From the NCBI RefSeq assembly GCF_004346195.1, contig NZ_SMAK01000011.1:45617-109616 (forward strand): 64,000 nt of DNA, in the 5' to 3' direction. The notes beneath the pieces were generated by a model. That model saw only the letters and a list, made by a program, of their open reading frames with translations, did not search any database and had not been told where the DNA came from. Below, piece after piece: positions 1-8,652 of this stretch. A program made the position numbers and the translations under genes. Position 1 is the first letter of the stretch, and each line of letters begins with the position of its first letter. The DNA is from Tepidamorphus gemmatus (GTDB taxonomy: Bacteria > Pseudomonadota > Alphaproteobacteria > Rhizobiales > Tepidamorphaceae).

Positions 1-1711
1 CCAGATGTCGGCGGACATCCAGGCGATGCGGCTCGAGGCGGAACGCGGGATCGGTGACGCAGTGCAGCGCGTCAACGAACTTCTCAACCGCATTTCCGAG
101 GTCAACCAGCAGATCGGCAGCAGCCCGCAGATCGAGTCGCCGCCGGCGGATCTCCTCGACCTGCGCGACAACTACATCGCCGAACTGAGCGAGCTGCTCG
201 ACATTCGGGTGATCGAGCGCCAGCGCGGTGTCGTCAGCATCATGACGCAGTCCGGCATGTCGCTGCTCGATCCGTTGCCGGCGCAGCTCGTGTTCGACGA
301 ACGCGGGATGGTGACCGCGCAGTCGCTCTACAATTCGGACGCAAGCCTGAGCGGCGTCGGAACGATCAAGATCGTCACTCCGAACGGCGGCAGCATCGAC
401 CTGATCGCCGACAATCAGATCCGCTCCGGAAAGATCGCCGCACTCCTGGAATTGCGCGACAAGTATCTGGTGGACGCGCAGGCGCAGCTCGACGCCATCG
501 CCGACGGTCTCGCCCGGGCGTTGTCGACGAACAGTGTCGCCTCCGGTGCGGTCACCAGCGGTACCCAGCAGGGCCGCGAGATCGACCTCGCCGGAATTCA
601 GCCCGGCGACCGGATCTCGATGACCGTTACCGTCGACGGAGTACAGCGCAAGCTGACCCTGATCCCGGTGACCGACCCTGCGGCGCTGCCGCTTCCGGAC
701 AATGTGACGCCGGAGCGGGATGATGTCGTCATCGGTTTCGACATTTCGGGCGGCATGGCGACCGCGGCTGCGCAGATCGAGGCGGCGCTCGGCGGCGCGA
801 TCCAGGTCTCGGCGCCGGGCGGCGACATCCTGCGCTTCCTGGACGACGGCGCCGGGCAAACGACGTCCTCGGGCGTCGGCTATGGACTCGACGGCTCGAC
901 ACTCGATCTGTCCGCCCTCGCCGGTCAGTCGATCACGGTCTCGGTCGGCGGCACCGACTACTCATATGCCTTCACCGCAACCTCCACCGGCCAGGATCTG
1001 CAGGCGTTCATCGATGCCATTCCAGGGATTGGCGCGTCGATCGTGGCGGGCGATCTGGTGATCAGTGGCGACACGCCGGCAACCGGCTTCAGCATCAGCT
1101 TTTCCGATCCGTCCGTCGGACTGGCGACAGGACTGGCCGAGGGTTCGCACAACACCTCGAGCATCGACGCGCTCTCCGCGGGCATCACCGCGACCGACTT
1201 CACGTCCGGGCTTGGCATTCCGCTGTTCGTCGATGGCGGGTTTCCCTATACGGGCAATCTCGACGCCATTCCGCAGCAGCTCGGTTTCGCGGGGCGGATC
1301 AGCGTCAATCCTGCGCTGCTGAACGACAACGCGCTGCTCGTGCGCTACGGCTCGGGCACGATGGAGGGCGACCCGGCGCGGCCCGCAGAACTGCTCCGCC
1401 GCCTCTCGGAAGCCGTCTTCACCTTCGCGCCGGAAACCAAGGTGGCGGGGTCAACGCCCTATACGGGTACGCTCGGCGGCTTCATCCAGCGGGTGATCTC
1501 CTATCAGGGCGCCATGGCGAGCGACGTCTACAAGGCCGCTTCGGCTCAGGAGATGGTCTCTGCCCAGCTCCAGGAACGGTTCGTTGCCGAGTCGGGTGTC
1601 AACATCGACCAGGAAATGGCGAATCTGATCGAGCTGCAGACCGCCTATCAGGCCAATGCGCGGATCGTCACCGCATTTCGTGAAATGATGGACCTTCTGC
1701 TGAGGGTGTGA
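1..1711 (+). CDS. flgK: FlgK, flagellar hook-filament junction protein 1 (5' end outside window)
   Basis: This is the carboxy-terminal part of hook-associated protein 1, which joins hook and filament outside the cell. The reading frame is open from the window edge, so the true start lies upstream. The extreme C-terminus carries the conserved amphipathic helix expected of FlgK (QEMANLIELQTAYQANARI, then REMMDLLLRV). The middle is a long variable beta-rich insert with repeated G/S/T-rich segments. The gene stops 6 bp before flgL, consistent with a flgK-flgL operon. The first in-frame ATG (position 5) is internal and not a plausible start. Confidence 0.93.
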   Translation, partial: QMSADIQAMRLEAERGIGDAVQRVNELLNRISEVNQQIGSSPQIESPPADLLDLRDNYIAELSELLDIRVIERQRGVVSIMTQSGMSLLDPLPAQLVFDERGMVTAQSLYNSDASLSGVGTIKIVTPNGGSIDLIADNQIRSGKIAALLELRDKYLVDAQAQLDAIADGLARALSTNSVASGAVTSGTQQGREIDLAGIQPGDRISMTVTVDGVQRKLTLIPVTDPAALPLPDNVTPERDDVVIGFDISGGMATAAAQIEAALGGAIQVSAPGGDILRFLDDGAGQTTSSGVGYGLDGSTLDLSALAGQSITVSVGGTDYSYAFTATSTGQDLQAFIDAIPGIGASIVAGDLVISGDTPATGFSISFSDPSVGLATGLAEGSHNTSSIDALSAGITATDFTSGLGIPLFVDGGFPYTGNLDAIPQQLGFAGRISVNPALLNDNALLVRYGSGTMEGDPARPAELLRRLSEAVFTFAPETKVAGSTPYTGTLGGFIQRVISYQGAMASDVYKAASAQEMVSAQLQERFVAESGVNIDQEMANLIELQTAYQANARIVTAFREMMDLLLRV

Positions 1712-1717
1712 TCGAAG

Positions 1718-3217
1718 ATGTCGATTTCGAGCCTGTCGAAGTCAATCGGCTGGACCCGCGGGCTGGTCGAGATGCGCGCGCAGATGCTGGATCTGCAGCG
1801 TCAGCTGGCCACCGGCAAGAAGGCGACCACGTTCGGTAAACTCGGCAGCGATCGGACGCTGTCCGTCTCGATGCGCGCCCGTGTTGCGCAGATCGAATCC
1901 TACAAGAGCGTGATCGGCACCGTGCAGCTGCGCACCGATGTCATGGCGCAGTCATTCGACCGGATGCGTTCGATTCTCTCCGATACGCGCTCCGATGCGA
2001 TCGTTCCGAACTTCGAGCTCGTCCGTGGCGGGCAGACCGCATTGCAGGTGCGCGCGGAGGCGGCCCTGGACGAGATGCTCGGCCTTCTGTCGGGTGAGGT
2101 CGACGGCCGCTATCTGTTTGCCGGGCGGGCGGTCGACAAGAATCCGATCGCAGCAACGACGTCGATCCTGGATGGCTACGGTCAGCAGGCCGGATTTCGC
2201 CAGCATCTCAGCGAGCGTCGCCAGGCGGATCTGGGGGCGGACGGGCTCGGCCGTCTCGTCGTGCCGGCCGCGGCGGGAACGGATGTGACCGTGGCGGAAG
2301 ACGTCGCCGGAAGCCCCTTCGGCTTCAAGATTGCCGGCGTCGCCAGCACCCTCTCGGGCGTGAGCGTCACCGGACCGGCCGGGGCGCCGAGCGAGGTGGA
2401 TGTCTCCTTCGGCGGTCAGCCCCAGCCCGGCGAGACGATCCGCTTCGACCTCAACCTGCCGGATGGTACCACCACGACGGTGCAGCTTCGCGCGGTGGCG
2501 GCCGGGCAGGGTGGCGAGCGGGGAACCTTCGAGATCGGAGCCGACGAGGCCGCGACCGCGGCGAATTTCCAGCAGGCGCTCACCGATTCGATGCGCACTG
2601 CAGCGTCGATCGACCTGTCCGCGGCCTCCGCCTATGCGGCGGCGGAGGATTTCTTCAACATTGACGCGGCCAATCCGCCGCGGCGCGTGGATGGGCCGCC
2701 GTTCGATACGGCCACGAGCCTGCGCGCCGCCACGGCCGCCGACACGGTGTTCTGGTACACCGGGGATGCGGAAACCACCGATCCGCGCGCGACCTCCTCG
2801 GCCAAGATCGACGACCACATCACCGTCGGCTATGGCGCCCGCGCCAATGAGGAGGCGTTCCGCTGGATGGTCCAGAACCTTGCGGTGCTGGCAGCGGACA
2901 GCTTCGATCCCGGTGTCTCGACCGATCGCGACCGCTACTTCGCGACAACGCAGCGCGTCGTCAACAACATCGCCTATTCCGGGCGGCAGACGATCAGCGC
3001 CGTCCATGCCGAGATCGCGTCGGTCCAGTACGTCACGGGCCAGGCGGACGCGCGCCACACCACGACGAAGGCGATGGCCGAGGATCTCGTTGCCGGCGTC
3101 GAACTTGCCGACATGAACGAGGTCAGTGTCAAGCTCCTGCAGCTTCAGACGCGGCTTGAGGCTAGCTACCAGGTCACCGCGATGCTGTCGCAGCTCAATC
3201 TGACGCGCTTCCTGTGA
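1718..3217 (+). CDS. flgL: FlgL, flagellar hook-filament junction protein 3
   Basis: This is hook-associated protein 3, the adaptor between FlgK and the first flagellin subunits, exported by the flagellar secretion apparatus without a cleaved signal. The N-terminus has the flagellin-type helix (MRAQMLDLQRQLATGKK at about residues 19-35) and the C-terminus the matching helix ending LNLTRFL. The 499 residues exceed the roughly 300 of enteric FlgL because of a large central insert, as is common in alphaproteobacteria. It lies just downstream of flgK. The neighbouring flaF-flbT-fliC genes point towards it from the other strand. Confidence 0.92.
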   Translation: MSISSLSKSIGWTRGLVEMRAQMLDLQRQLATGKKATTFGKLGSDRTLSVSMRARVAQIESYKSVIGTVQLRTDVMAQSFDRMRSILSDTRSDAIVPNFELVRGGQTALQVRAEAALDEMLGLLSGEVDGRYLFAGRAVDKNPIAATTSILDGYGQQAGFRQHLSERRQADLGADGLGRLVVPAAAGTDVTVAEDVAGSPFGFKIAGVASTLSGVSVTGPAGAPSEVDVSFGGQPQPGETIRFDLNLPDGTTTTVQLRAVAAGQGGERGTFEIGADEAATAANFQQALTDSMRTAASIDLSAASAYAAAEDFFNIDAANPPRRVDGPPFDTATSLRAATAADTVFWYTGDAETTDPRATSSAKIDDHITVGYGARANEEAFRWMVQNLAVLAADSFDPGVSTDRDRYFATTQRVVNNIAYSGRQTISAVHAEIASVQYVTGQADARHTTTKAMAEDLVAGVELADMNEVSVKLLQLQTRLEASYQVTAMLSQLNLTRFL

Positions 3218-3428
3218 CCGCGTTGCCGTAGCGCCGCGGCCGCGGCAACCCGATCGGCCGCTTTTGCCGGGGTGGCAAGGGGAGCAGAGCGCGATTGCGG
3301 CCGCCGCCGCATCAGTTGCCCGTTTCCGGGACGTCGCATCGCCCGATCGTCTGCCCAGGTCCGGCATGGCTGCCATGATCCGCAGACCGCACGGCGCCGG
3401 ACCGTATTCCGTCCGCCCTGCCAACCAA

Positions 3429-3452
3429 AAGGGCGACCTCGCGGTCGCCCTT
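3429..3452 (-). terminator. Rho-independent terminator after flaF
   Basis: An 8-bp perfect stem (gggcgacc / ggtcgccc) with a TCGC loop is extended by AA/TT. Read on the minus strand, the hairpin is followed by TTTTGG. It lies about 25 bp past the flaF stop, so it should end the flbT-flaF transcript and may also stop flgL readthrough. The rest of the 3218-3476 gap shows nothing else I can name. Confidence 0.75.
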
Positions 3453-3476
3453 GGCAGACAGTCGATGCGCGGGCGG

Positions 3477-3845
3477 CTATGACGAGCTGCGCAGTCCCGC
3501 GGCGATCTCGCGATTGATGGTGATCAGCGACGGCAGCTTGTCGGGCCGCGGGTCCGACTGAATCGAAATGGTGCGGTTGAAGATGAACATCGACAGGCTG
3601 GTGATGTTCTGCTTCACCGGTCCGGGCAGCGGATGTTCCGGACGCGTCGCCGAGCTCACGAAGATCGTCCAGAGTTTCCGGTTGTAGAGTAGCGCCTCAT
3701 CGAGCTCGCAGCGCCGGTTGCCCCAGTCATCGAAGACGCGCTGGAGTTTGGCCGCGGCCTTCATCAGGAGGTCGGCCTCAAGATCACGCGGGCTCACCGT
3801 CTGCTGGGCCGTCCTGCCGTAGACCTGCGCCGCCGAGTTGTGCAT
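3477..3845 (-). CDS. flaF: FlaF, flagellin synthesis regulator
   Basis: FlaF works with FlbT in alphaproteobacteria to set flagellin synthesis and secretion. It is a small cytosolic helical protein of 122 residues here. The start fits the family, whose members begin with a short stretch leading to AAQ-Y-(K/R)TAQQT; this protein has AAQVYGRTAQQTVSPRDLEA. The core NRKLWTIFV and NITSLSMFIFN also match. The start lies inside the 3' end of flbT (62-nt overlap), so the two genes are probably translationally coupled. A terminator follows. Confidence 0.9.
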   Translation of the reverse strand: MHNSAAQVYGRTAQQTVSPRDLEADLLMKAAAKLQRVFDDWGNRRCELDEALLYNRKLWTIFVSSATRPEHPLPGPVKQNITSLSMFIFNRTISIQSDPRPDKLPSLITINREIAAGLRSSS

Positions 3846-4221
3846 GAGTCAGAAGTTCCTCTTCGTAAGTTATGAGAGCTTTCGCTTCCCGAAGAGCTTT
3901 GTAAAGGGAACCGGTTAATATCTCATTATTGATGCGATCAATGTAGGGATAGGTACTGGGCGCCGCGCGGAGGATGTCATTGATAAGTTCAAAATAAATG
4001 TTGCGTCGGCTTTCATCTTCTCCCATGAGGTACATCATCTGGACCGCCAAATATATCCTCTTTGCCGGCGTATCTGCCGTTTCTGGGGTCAGAATATCCT
4101 TCTCACGCAGGATCGGCGCGTTGCCCTCGATATAGAGGCGGGTCCGCTGATTGTCGTTGGTGATGACGCAGGTTCCGAGGATGAACCGTTCGCCGGGCTT
4201 CAACTCGACCTTCAGAGCCAT
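3784..4221 (-). CDS. flbT: FlbT, flagellin mRNA regulator
   Basis: FlbT is the post-transcriptional regulator that binds the flagellin mRNA leader in Caulobacter and acts with FlaF. The chosen ATG gives 145 residues starting MALKVELKPGERFILG, matching the family, and is preceded by a GGAGG ribosome binding site. An upstream in-frame start would add 27 unrelated residues. Codon use is unusual: the 3' half is clearly AT-richer than its neighbours, with ATA and TTT codons around 3890-4060. It lies between the flagellin gene and flaF and overlaps flaF by 62 nt. Confidence 0.9.
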   Translation of the reverse strand: MALKVELKPGERFILGTCVITNDNQRTRLYIEGNAPILREKDILTPETADTPAKRIYLAVQMMYLMGEDESRRNIYFELINDILRAAPSTYPYIDRINNEILTGSLYKALREAKALITYEEELLTHAQLGGAGLRQDGPADGEPA

Positions 4222-4300
4222 TGCGCAACCCTCCGCAGAATCGATCCCTTCGCCATTCTGAGCGAACAATCGAACAATTGCAGGGCGCCGTGAACCGGCC

Positions 4301-4330
4301 AAACAAAACGGCGGGGCCGAAGCCCCGCCG
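4301..4330 (-). terminator. Rho-independent terminator after flagellin gene
   Basis: A perfect 9-bp stem (cggcggggc / gccccgccg) closes a CGAA tetraloop. Read on the minus strand it is followed by TTTTG. It sits about 30 bp beyond the flagellin stop codon and ends the abundant flagellin message before flbT. Confidence 0.85.
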
Positions 4331-4358
4331 CATCGATCGTTGTCTGTCCCGACGGGGA

Positions 4359-5864
4359 TCAGAACAGGCGGAGCACCGCCTGGTCGGCCTGCGAGGCCAG
4401 CGACAGCGCCGTCGAGGACAGCTGCTGGCGGGTCTGCAGGGCGAGCATGTTGGCAGCCTCCTCGTTGGAGTCGGCCAGCACCAGCGCGTCGGCACCAGTC
4501 TGCAGCGTGTTCATCATCGACTTGGTGAACTCGGTGCGGTTCTGGACGATCGAGAGGTTGGAGCCGAACGCCGAAGCCTGAGAGCGGATCGTTCCGAGCG
4601 CGGTGCCAACGGTCGCAAGCAGCGAGTCGATGTTGGTATCGGCGTCGAGATCGGCTTCCTCGATGTTCGTCAGTCCGAGGTAGGCGGAATTGATCGTCTC
4701 CCCACCCTTCGTCTGGATCTCGATCGTCGAGGTACCCGTCTCGTTGAAGGTCAGGGTCAGCTTGTCGCCACGCAGCAGGTTGATGCCGTTGAACGAGGCA
4801 TCGTCCGATAGCTTGTCGAGCTGGTCACGCAGTTCGTTGAACTGGGCCGCCAGATCAGCTCGGACGGAGTTGCCGACGATGCTGCTGGTGCCGGTGCTGC
4901 CGTCGATCTGACCCGAGGTCGCGTTCACACCGGTGACGGTAAGGTCCTGCGTCGACTGGTTCTCGATGCGCAGCTTGCCGTTATCGTTGGACGCACGAAT
5001 CTTGCCCTTGAGAGCGTTGCTGTTGTTGATCGACGTTACCAGCTGATCAACCGTCTTGGCTTCCACGTTTCCGACCGTGCCGCTGCCGTTGGCAAGACCC
5101 GAGCCGCTCGCGCCATTGGCGACCGCAAAGTTGGAGATCGTCAGGCTGGCGTCGCTCGAGTCGGTGCGGTTGCTTGCGATGTCGATCTGACCGCTGCCAT
5201 TGACCGTTGCCGATGCGTCGACGTTGGCTGCGGTCAGCTTGGTGTTGATGATCGAGGCCAGTTCTTCCGCGGTCACCGCAGACGCATCGGCGGCGACGCC
5301 GTTCACGTCGGAATAGGCGATGGTGATGGTCTGGGTGGCTCCGCCATTCGCCGAGATGTCGAAGCTGATCGAGCCGTCATTCGCACCGCCGTTGGTGAAG
5401 TCAACGGCAGTGAACGCGCCGCCAGCCAACGTTGCGGTCGAGGTCGTGAGATCCACGCCAACGGCCGTCGTACCGACCGCGCCGCCGGTGAAGGAAAGGG
5501 TCTCGGTGCCGGTCGGGCTCGCACCCAGATTGACCGCGAAGGACTCGGTCTTGAACGACTTGTCCTGCCGGGCCTGGCGCAGGGTCGACTGCATCGACTC
5601 GAGCGTCTTGGTGATTGCGGTCAGGCCGTTGTCGGCGGCTTCCAGCGTCTTGATGCCGTTCGACATCGAGTCGAGGAGCGACGACAGGTCCTTGGAACGG
5701 GCCTGCAGCGATGCAGAGGTGAAGAAATTCGTCGGATTGTCCAGCGCCGAGTTGACCTTCTTGCCCGTGGCGAGACGGTTCTGCGTCGTGGCCATCAGGT
5801 CTGCCGTCTTCTGCAGCGAAAGCAGGTTCTGCCGCACACCTGCGGACAGGGTGATATCGGACAT
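4359..5864 (-). CDS. fliC: Flagellin
   Basis: This is the filament subunit, exported through the flagellar type III apparatus. The N-terminal D0/D1 helix is typical (LLSLQKTADLMATTQNRLATG at about residues 14-34, then SALDNPTNFFTS). The C-terminal helix ends QLSSTALSLASQADQAVLRLF. The 501 residues include a central variable domain rich in T, S, N and A. The ATG is preceded by AGAGGA. It has its own terminator and lies with flbT and flaF, which regulate it. Only one flagellin gene is visible in this window. Confidence 0.95.
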   Translation of the reverse strand: MSDITLSAGVRQNLLSLQKTADLMATTQNRLATGKKVNSALDNPTNFFTSASLQARSKDLSSLLDSMSNGIKTLEAADNGLTAITKTLESMQSTLRQARQDKSFKTESFAVNLGASPTGTETLSFTGGAVGTTAVGVDLTTSTATLAGGAFTAVDFTNGGANDGSISFDISANGGATQTITIAYSDVNGVAADASAVTAEELASIINTKLTAANVDASATVNGSGQIDIASNRTDSSDASLTISNFAVANGASGSGLANGSGTVGNVEAKTVDQLVTSINNSNALKGKIRASNDNGKLRIENQSTQDLTVTGVNATSGQIDGSTGTSSIVGNSVRADLAAQFNELRDQLDKLSDDASFNGINLLRGDKLTLTFNETGTSTIEIQTKGGETINSAYLGLTNIEEADLDADTNIDSLLATVGTALGTIRSQASAFGSNLSIVQNRTEFTKSMMNTLQTGADALVLADSNEEAANMLALQTRQQLSSTALSLASQADQAVLRLF

Positions 5865-5943
5865 GGTTCGATCCTCTTCTGGATGCGTACGGACTAGGGT
5901 TGGCTCCCTCCTGGGAGACCCCCCGCTTTTAGGCCGCCGCGTC

Positions 5944-5958
5944 CTAATTCTCGGTTAA
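5944..5958 (-). promoter_or_regulatory. CtrA-like box upstream of the flagellin gene
   Basis: Read on the minus strand this is TTAACCGAGAATTAG, that is TTAA-N7-TTAG, one base off the CtrA consensus TTAA-N7-TTAA, and the first half extends to TTAACC. It is about 80 bp upstream of the flagellin ATG. No sigma-54 or convincing sigma-28 hexamers were found in the same interval. The site is inferred from motif and position only. Confidence 0.35.
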
Positions 5959-5984
5959 TTGGCGCAGCCGCTTCGACCGCAGGG

Positions 5985-6413
5985 TCAGGCTGTTCGAATG
6001 ATGCTCGGCCCTTCCGGCTCGTCCGTATCGAGGTGGTAGGCACGACGGACGTCCGAGCCCGAAGGCGGCAGCGTCGGCGCCTCGGAGCGCGGCAAGCCGG
6101 CCAGCGCGAGCCATCCGGCATGATCGATCGGCGGAAGGTCCGATGGGGCCGGCAGGCCGTTTCCGGCGGGATCCGCCGCCCCGGCGGTGTGCGCGTCGGT
6201 ATCCCGCTCTGGAGTCCGCCTGCGATCGCGATCGCGATCGCGCTTGTCGGGGCGGACGCGAGCCGCGCGATTGGCCGCGCCGACCGCCTGGCCGGTGCCC
6301 GTCACAGTCGGTCCGATCGCCAGTCCGCCGGCCGCCTTGCCGAGGCTCAGCGGATGTGACGGCGGCAGCTTTCCCGAACTCGACGACTCCACGAGGCGCT
6401 CCCGGGTTGGCAC
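5985..6413 (-). CDS. Hypothetical protein, Pro/Arg-rich, 142 aa
   Basis: I do not recognise the family. The only usable start is a GTG without a clear ribosome binding site. The N-terminal part (SSGKLPPSHPLSLGKAAGG) and the acidic C-terminus (YHLDTDEPEGPSIIRTA) look like constrained protein. The middle is low complexity, including an RDRDRDRR stretch encoded by a tandem cgcgat DNA repeat. There is no signal peptide or membrane segment. It lies between the flagellin gene and the flgN-like gene on the same strand, so a flagellar link is possible but unproven. The opposite strand is also open here, so the gene call is uncertain. Confidence 0.42.
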   Translation of the reverse strand: MPTRERLVESSSSGKLPPSHPLSLGKAAGGLAIGPTVTGTGQAVGAANRAARVRPDKRDRDRDRRRTPERDTDAHTAGAADPAGNGLPAPSDLPPIDHAGWLALAGLPRSEAPTLPPSGSDVRRAYHLDTDEPEGPSIIRTA

Positions 6414-6559
6414 AGCATAACTTACGTTACGTCGCCAAACTAGAACACCGTCGTAAACATCCGCTGTAGGAAATCGCTAGAATGCCTGCAATTCGGTCGT
6501 CAAGAGACCGAAGGCCGGCGGACAGCCCGTGTGCGGGCAATCGTGACGGGCGCCCGGCG

Positions 6560-7024
6560 CTAGAGTGCCAGATTGCAGCTGAATGCCGTGCCGCGCCTTG
6601 GCGTCGGTGCATGCTGGCCATCGGCACCATAGACGGTCGGGCCAGCGCCCTCTGCCTCGAAGATGTCCGCGATGCCACGGATGAGGGTTTCGGAGACCGT
6701 GCGCGCCGTCGCCAGGACGGCAAGATTGTGCGAGAGGGCGGATTCGAGCGCGTGATGTCGTTCGCGCAGGTGGTCGATCTCGTTCGGTGCCAGGCGGGCG
6801 ATCTCGCCGGCGCTGTCGCGTAGCGTCGGGTAGCTCTTCAGGTAGCGCTCTGAGGCCTCGAACTTGGCGGATCCGAGCGCCGTTGCCGCGCTGAGCCGGG
6901 CCGAGCGCACCAGCGCCGTTTCCTCCTCGAGCACACTGATCAGCGCGTCGACCGTAGCGGACAGGTCGATGCAGAAGTTGCGGGCCGTATCGGCATCGCG
7001 GACAATTGTCTTAACCGGCGTCAT
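6560..7024 (-). CDS. FlgN-like flagellar export chaperone
   Basis: This is a small, all-helical 154-residue protein with heptad character (LEEETALVRSARL, then DHLRERHHALESALSHNLAVL), resembling FlgN-type chaperones that escort FlgK and FlgL to the export gate. The identification rests on size, helical pattern and position directly after a flgJ-type gene, as in other alphaproteobacterial flagellar clusters. Its ATG overlaps the end of the upstream flgJ-type gene by 14 nt, so the pair should be coupled. An unrelated helical flagellar protein cannot be excluded. Confidence 0.6.
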   Translation of the reverse strand: MTPVKTIVRDADTARNFCIDLSATVDALISVLEEETALVRSARLSAATALGSAKFEASERYLKSYPTLRDSAGEIARLAPNEIDHLRERHHALESALSHNLAVLATARTVSETLIRGIADIFEAEGAGPTVYGADGQHAPTPRRGTAFSCNLAL

Positions 7025-7322
7025 TCTGTGCCTCCTGAAGTCTGAGCAATTCGCGGGCGACCTCGTCGGCGATGCCGATGCCGCCGTTGGCCGCGATTTC
7101 CTTGCCGTACTGTTCGATCAGCATCCCTCGATAGGTCTCTTCCGCATGGCCGCCGCCGAACGGCCCGTCCGTCGGCAGACCGGCGAACATCTGCGCGAGC
7201 ATCGTCGACAGGAACACCGACTCGAATTCCTCGGCGGTGGCCCGGATCCGGTCTCTGGATGCGGTGACGGGGGGCAGCGCCGGCGTGGCGGGCAGGGCGA
7301 GGCTTGCAACATCCGGTGTCAT
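7011..7322 (-). CDS. flgJ: FlgJ-type rod-binding protein (no muramidase domain)
   Basis: This is a rod-capping/rod-binding domain protein of about 103 residues. The conserved core is visible: EEFESVFLSTMLAQMF, then the GGGHAEETYRGMLIEQYGKEIA segment split around a glycine run, then GIGIADEV. The C-terminal peptidoglycan hydrolase domain of enteric FlgJ is absent, which is usual in alphaproteobacteria. The ATG overlaps the flgI stop (ATGA); a GTG one codon upstream is an alternative. It is part of the flgI-flgJ-flgN unit. Confidence 0.82.
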   Translation of the reverse strand: MTPDVASLALPATPALPPVTASRDRIRATAEEFESVFLSTMLAQMFAGLPTDGPFGGGHAEETYRGMLIEQYGKEIAANGGIGIADEVARELLRLQEAQNDAG

Positions 7323-8476
7323 CACATCACCTCGATCTCGGCCTGAAGCGCGCCGGCTGTCTTGATCGCCTGGAGAATGGAGATCAGGTCGCGGGGGCCG
7401 ATCCCTAGGGCGTTCAGCCCGTCGACGAGCTGCTGGAGGCTGACGCCGCCCTCGACGATCGCCAGACGGTTGCCTGACTGATCGTCGACCAAGATCTGCG
7501 TACGCGGCACCACCTCGGTGCGGCCGGTTTCCGAGAACGGTTGGGGCTGGCTGACTTCAGGCGTCTCCGAAATGGTGACGGTCAGATTGCCCTGGGCGAC
7601 CGCCACGGTGCTGACCCGCACGTCCTGTCCCATGACGATGATGCCGGACTGCTCGTCAATCACCACCTTGGCGGTCTGGTCGGGATCGACTCGCAGCTGC
7701 TCGATGTCGGTCAGCAGCGAGATGACGTCGCCGCCATACTTGCCGCTGCCGCCGACCAACAGCCTGACGGTTGCCGGATCAGTCGCCGCGGCAGTCCCCG
7801 GGCCCAGGAAGTCATTGATCGCATTGGCGATGCGGCTGGCGGTGGTGAGATCTGGATTGCGCAGGGCGAGGCGCAGATGCGGCAGCTGTGCGAGCGAGAA
7901 GGCGATCTCCCGCTCGATCAGCGCGCCATTGGCGATGCGGCCGCTGGTCGGTACGCCGCGGGTGATCGAGGCCGCGTCGCCGATCGCGCTGAAGCCGGCG
8001 ACCGCCACAGGACCCTGCGCGACGGCGTAGACCTCGCCGTCGGCCGCCAGCAGCGGTGTCACCAGGAGCGTGCCGCCCTGCAGGTTGGTGGCGTCGCCGA
8101 GTGAGGAGACCGTAACGTCGATCCGCGTCCCCTGCGTGGCGAAGGCCGGCAGATTGGCGGTGACCATGACGGCCGCGACGTTCTTGGTGCGCAGCGCGGC
8201 ATCGCGGGTGTTCATGCCGAGCCGTTCCAGCATGGCCTGCAGGCTTTGCCGGGTGAACGGCGAATTGTTGAGGGAATCCCCGGTTCCGTTGAGGCCGACC
8301 ACCAGCCCGTAGCCGATCAGCTGGTTGTCGCGGATTCCCTCCACGTCGACGAGGTCCTTGATCCGCGATGTCGCGGCGGCTGGGGCGGCGCCGGAGATCG
8401 CGGCGACACCGGCCAGCATCGTCGCCATCCCGGCGCAGCCCACGATACGGGCGAGCTTCGTTAACGTTTGCAGCAT
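7322..8476 (-). CDS. flgI: FlgI, flagellar P-ring protein
   Basis: FlgI forms the periplasmic P-ring around the rod. It has 384 residues from the chosen ATG, close to the family norm of about 370. A signal peptide covers about residues 1-36 and ends in an AAPAAA region, followed by the signature SRIKDLVDVEGIRDNQLIGYG. GIGPRDLISILQAIK lies near the C-terminus. An in-frame ATG 30 codons upstream is rejected because the sigma-54 promoter lies inside that extension, and because GGGGAG sits correctly before the chosen start. It heads the flgI-flgJ-flgN operon and is divergent from fliX. Confidence 0.93.
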   Translation of the reverse strand: MLQTLTKLARIVGCAGMATMLAGVAAISGAAPAAATSRIKDLVDVEGIRDNQLIGYGLVVGLNGTGDSLNNSPFTRQSLQAMLERLGMNTRDAALRTKNVAAVMVTANLPAFATQGTRIDVTVSSLGDATNLQGGTLLVTPLLAADGEVYAVAQGPVAVAGFSAIGDAASITRGVPTSGRIANGALIEREIAFSLAQLPHLRLALRNPDLTTASRIANAINDFLGPGTAAATDPATVRLLVGGSGKYGGDVISLLTDIEQLRVDPDQTAKVVIDEQSGIIVMGQDVRVSTVAVAQGNLTVTISETPEVSQPQPFSETGRTEVVPRTQILVDDQSGNRLAIVEGGVSLQQLVDGLNALGIGPRDLISILQAIKTAGALQAEIEVM

Positions 8477-8511
8477 CGGCACAGCTCCCCATTTGTGCGA
8501 TGCATTCCGAC

Positions 8512-8529
8512 ATGCGAGAAGCATGCCAA
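8512..8529 (-). promoter_or_regulatory. Sigma-54 promoter of flgI
   Basis: The minus strand reads TTGGCATGCTTCTCGCAT, with the invariant GG and GC separated by 10 bp. It is close to the consensus TGGCAC-N5-TTGC. The predicted start site is about 25 nt upstream of the chosen flgI ATG. This is the sigma factor used for hook/basal-body genes in Caulobacter-type flagellar hierarchies. Confidence 0.72.
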
Positions 8530-8631
8530 CCGGCAGGGGGCGATCTTCGGAGGAAAGTGCTGGCATAGCAGGGCTTTTCGCGTTGGCCCGGCGCGCGAGG
8601 CGGTTAACCGGCCGGTCATCATTTGCCGCAA

Positions 8632-8650
8632 CCCGGCAGTTCTTGCCGGG
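8632..8650. promoter_or_regulatory. Palindrome between flgI and fliX, possible FlbD (ftr-like) site
   Basis: The sequence cccggcagttcttgccggg is a 7-bp perfect inverted repeat around 5 bp. It lies about 105-120 bp upstream of the flgI sigma-54 element and 67 bp upstream of the fliX ATG. Position and CGGC/GCCG arms resemble the ftr enhancers bound by FlbD with sigma-54 in Caulobacter. That comparison is from memory and remains an inference. Confidence 0.45.
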
Positions 8651-8652
8651 CG

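Noticed and set aside
1952..3424. 490-codon open frame on the minus strand opposite flgL
   Set aside because: It lies antisense to a well-supported flgL, is Arg-rich with no recognisable domain, and arises from the high GC of the region.
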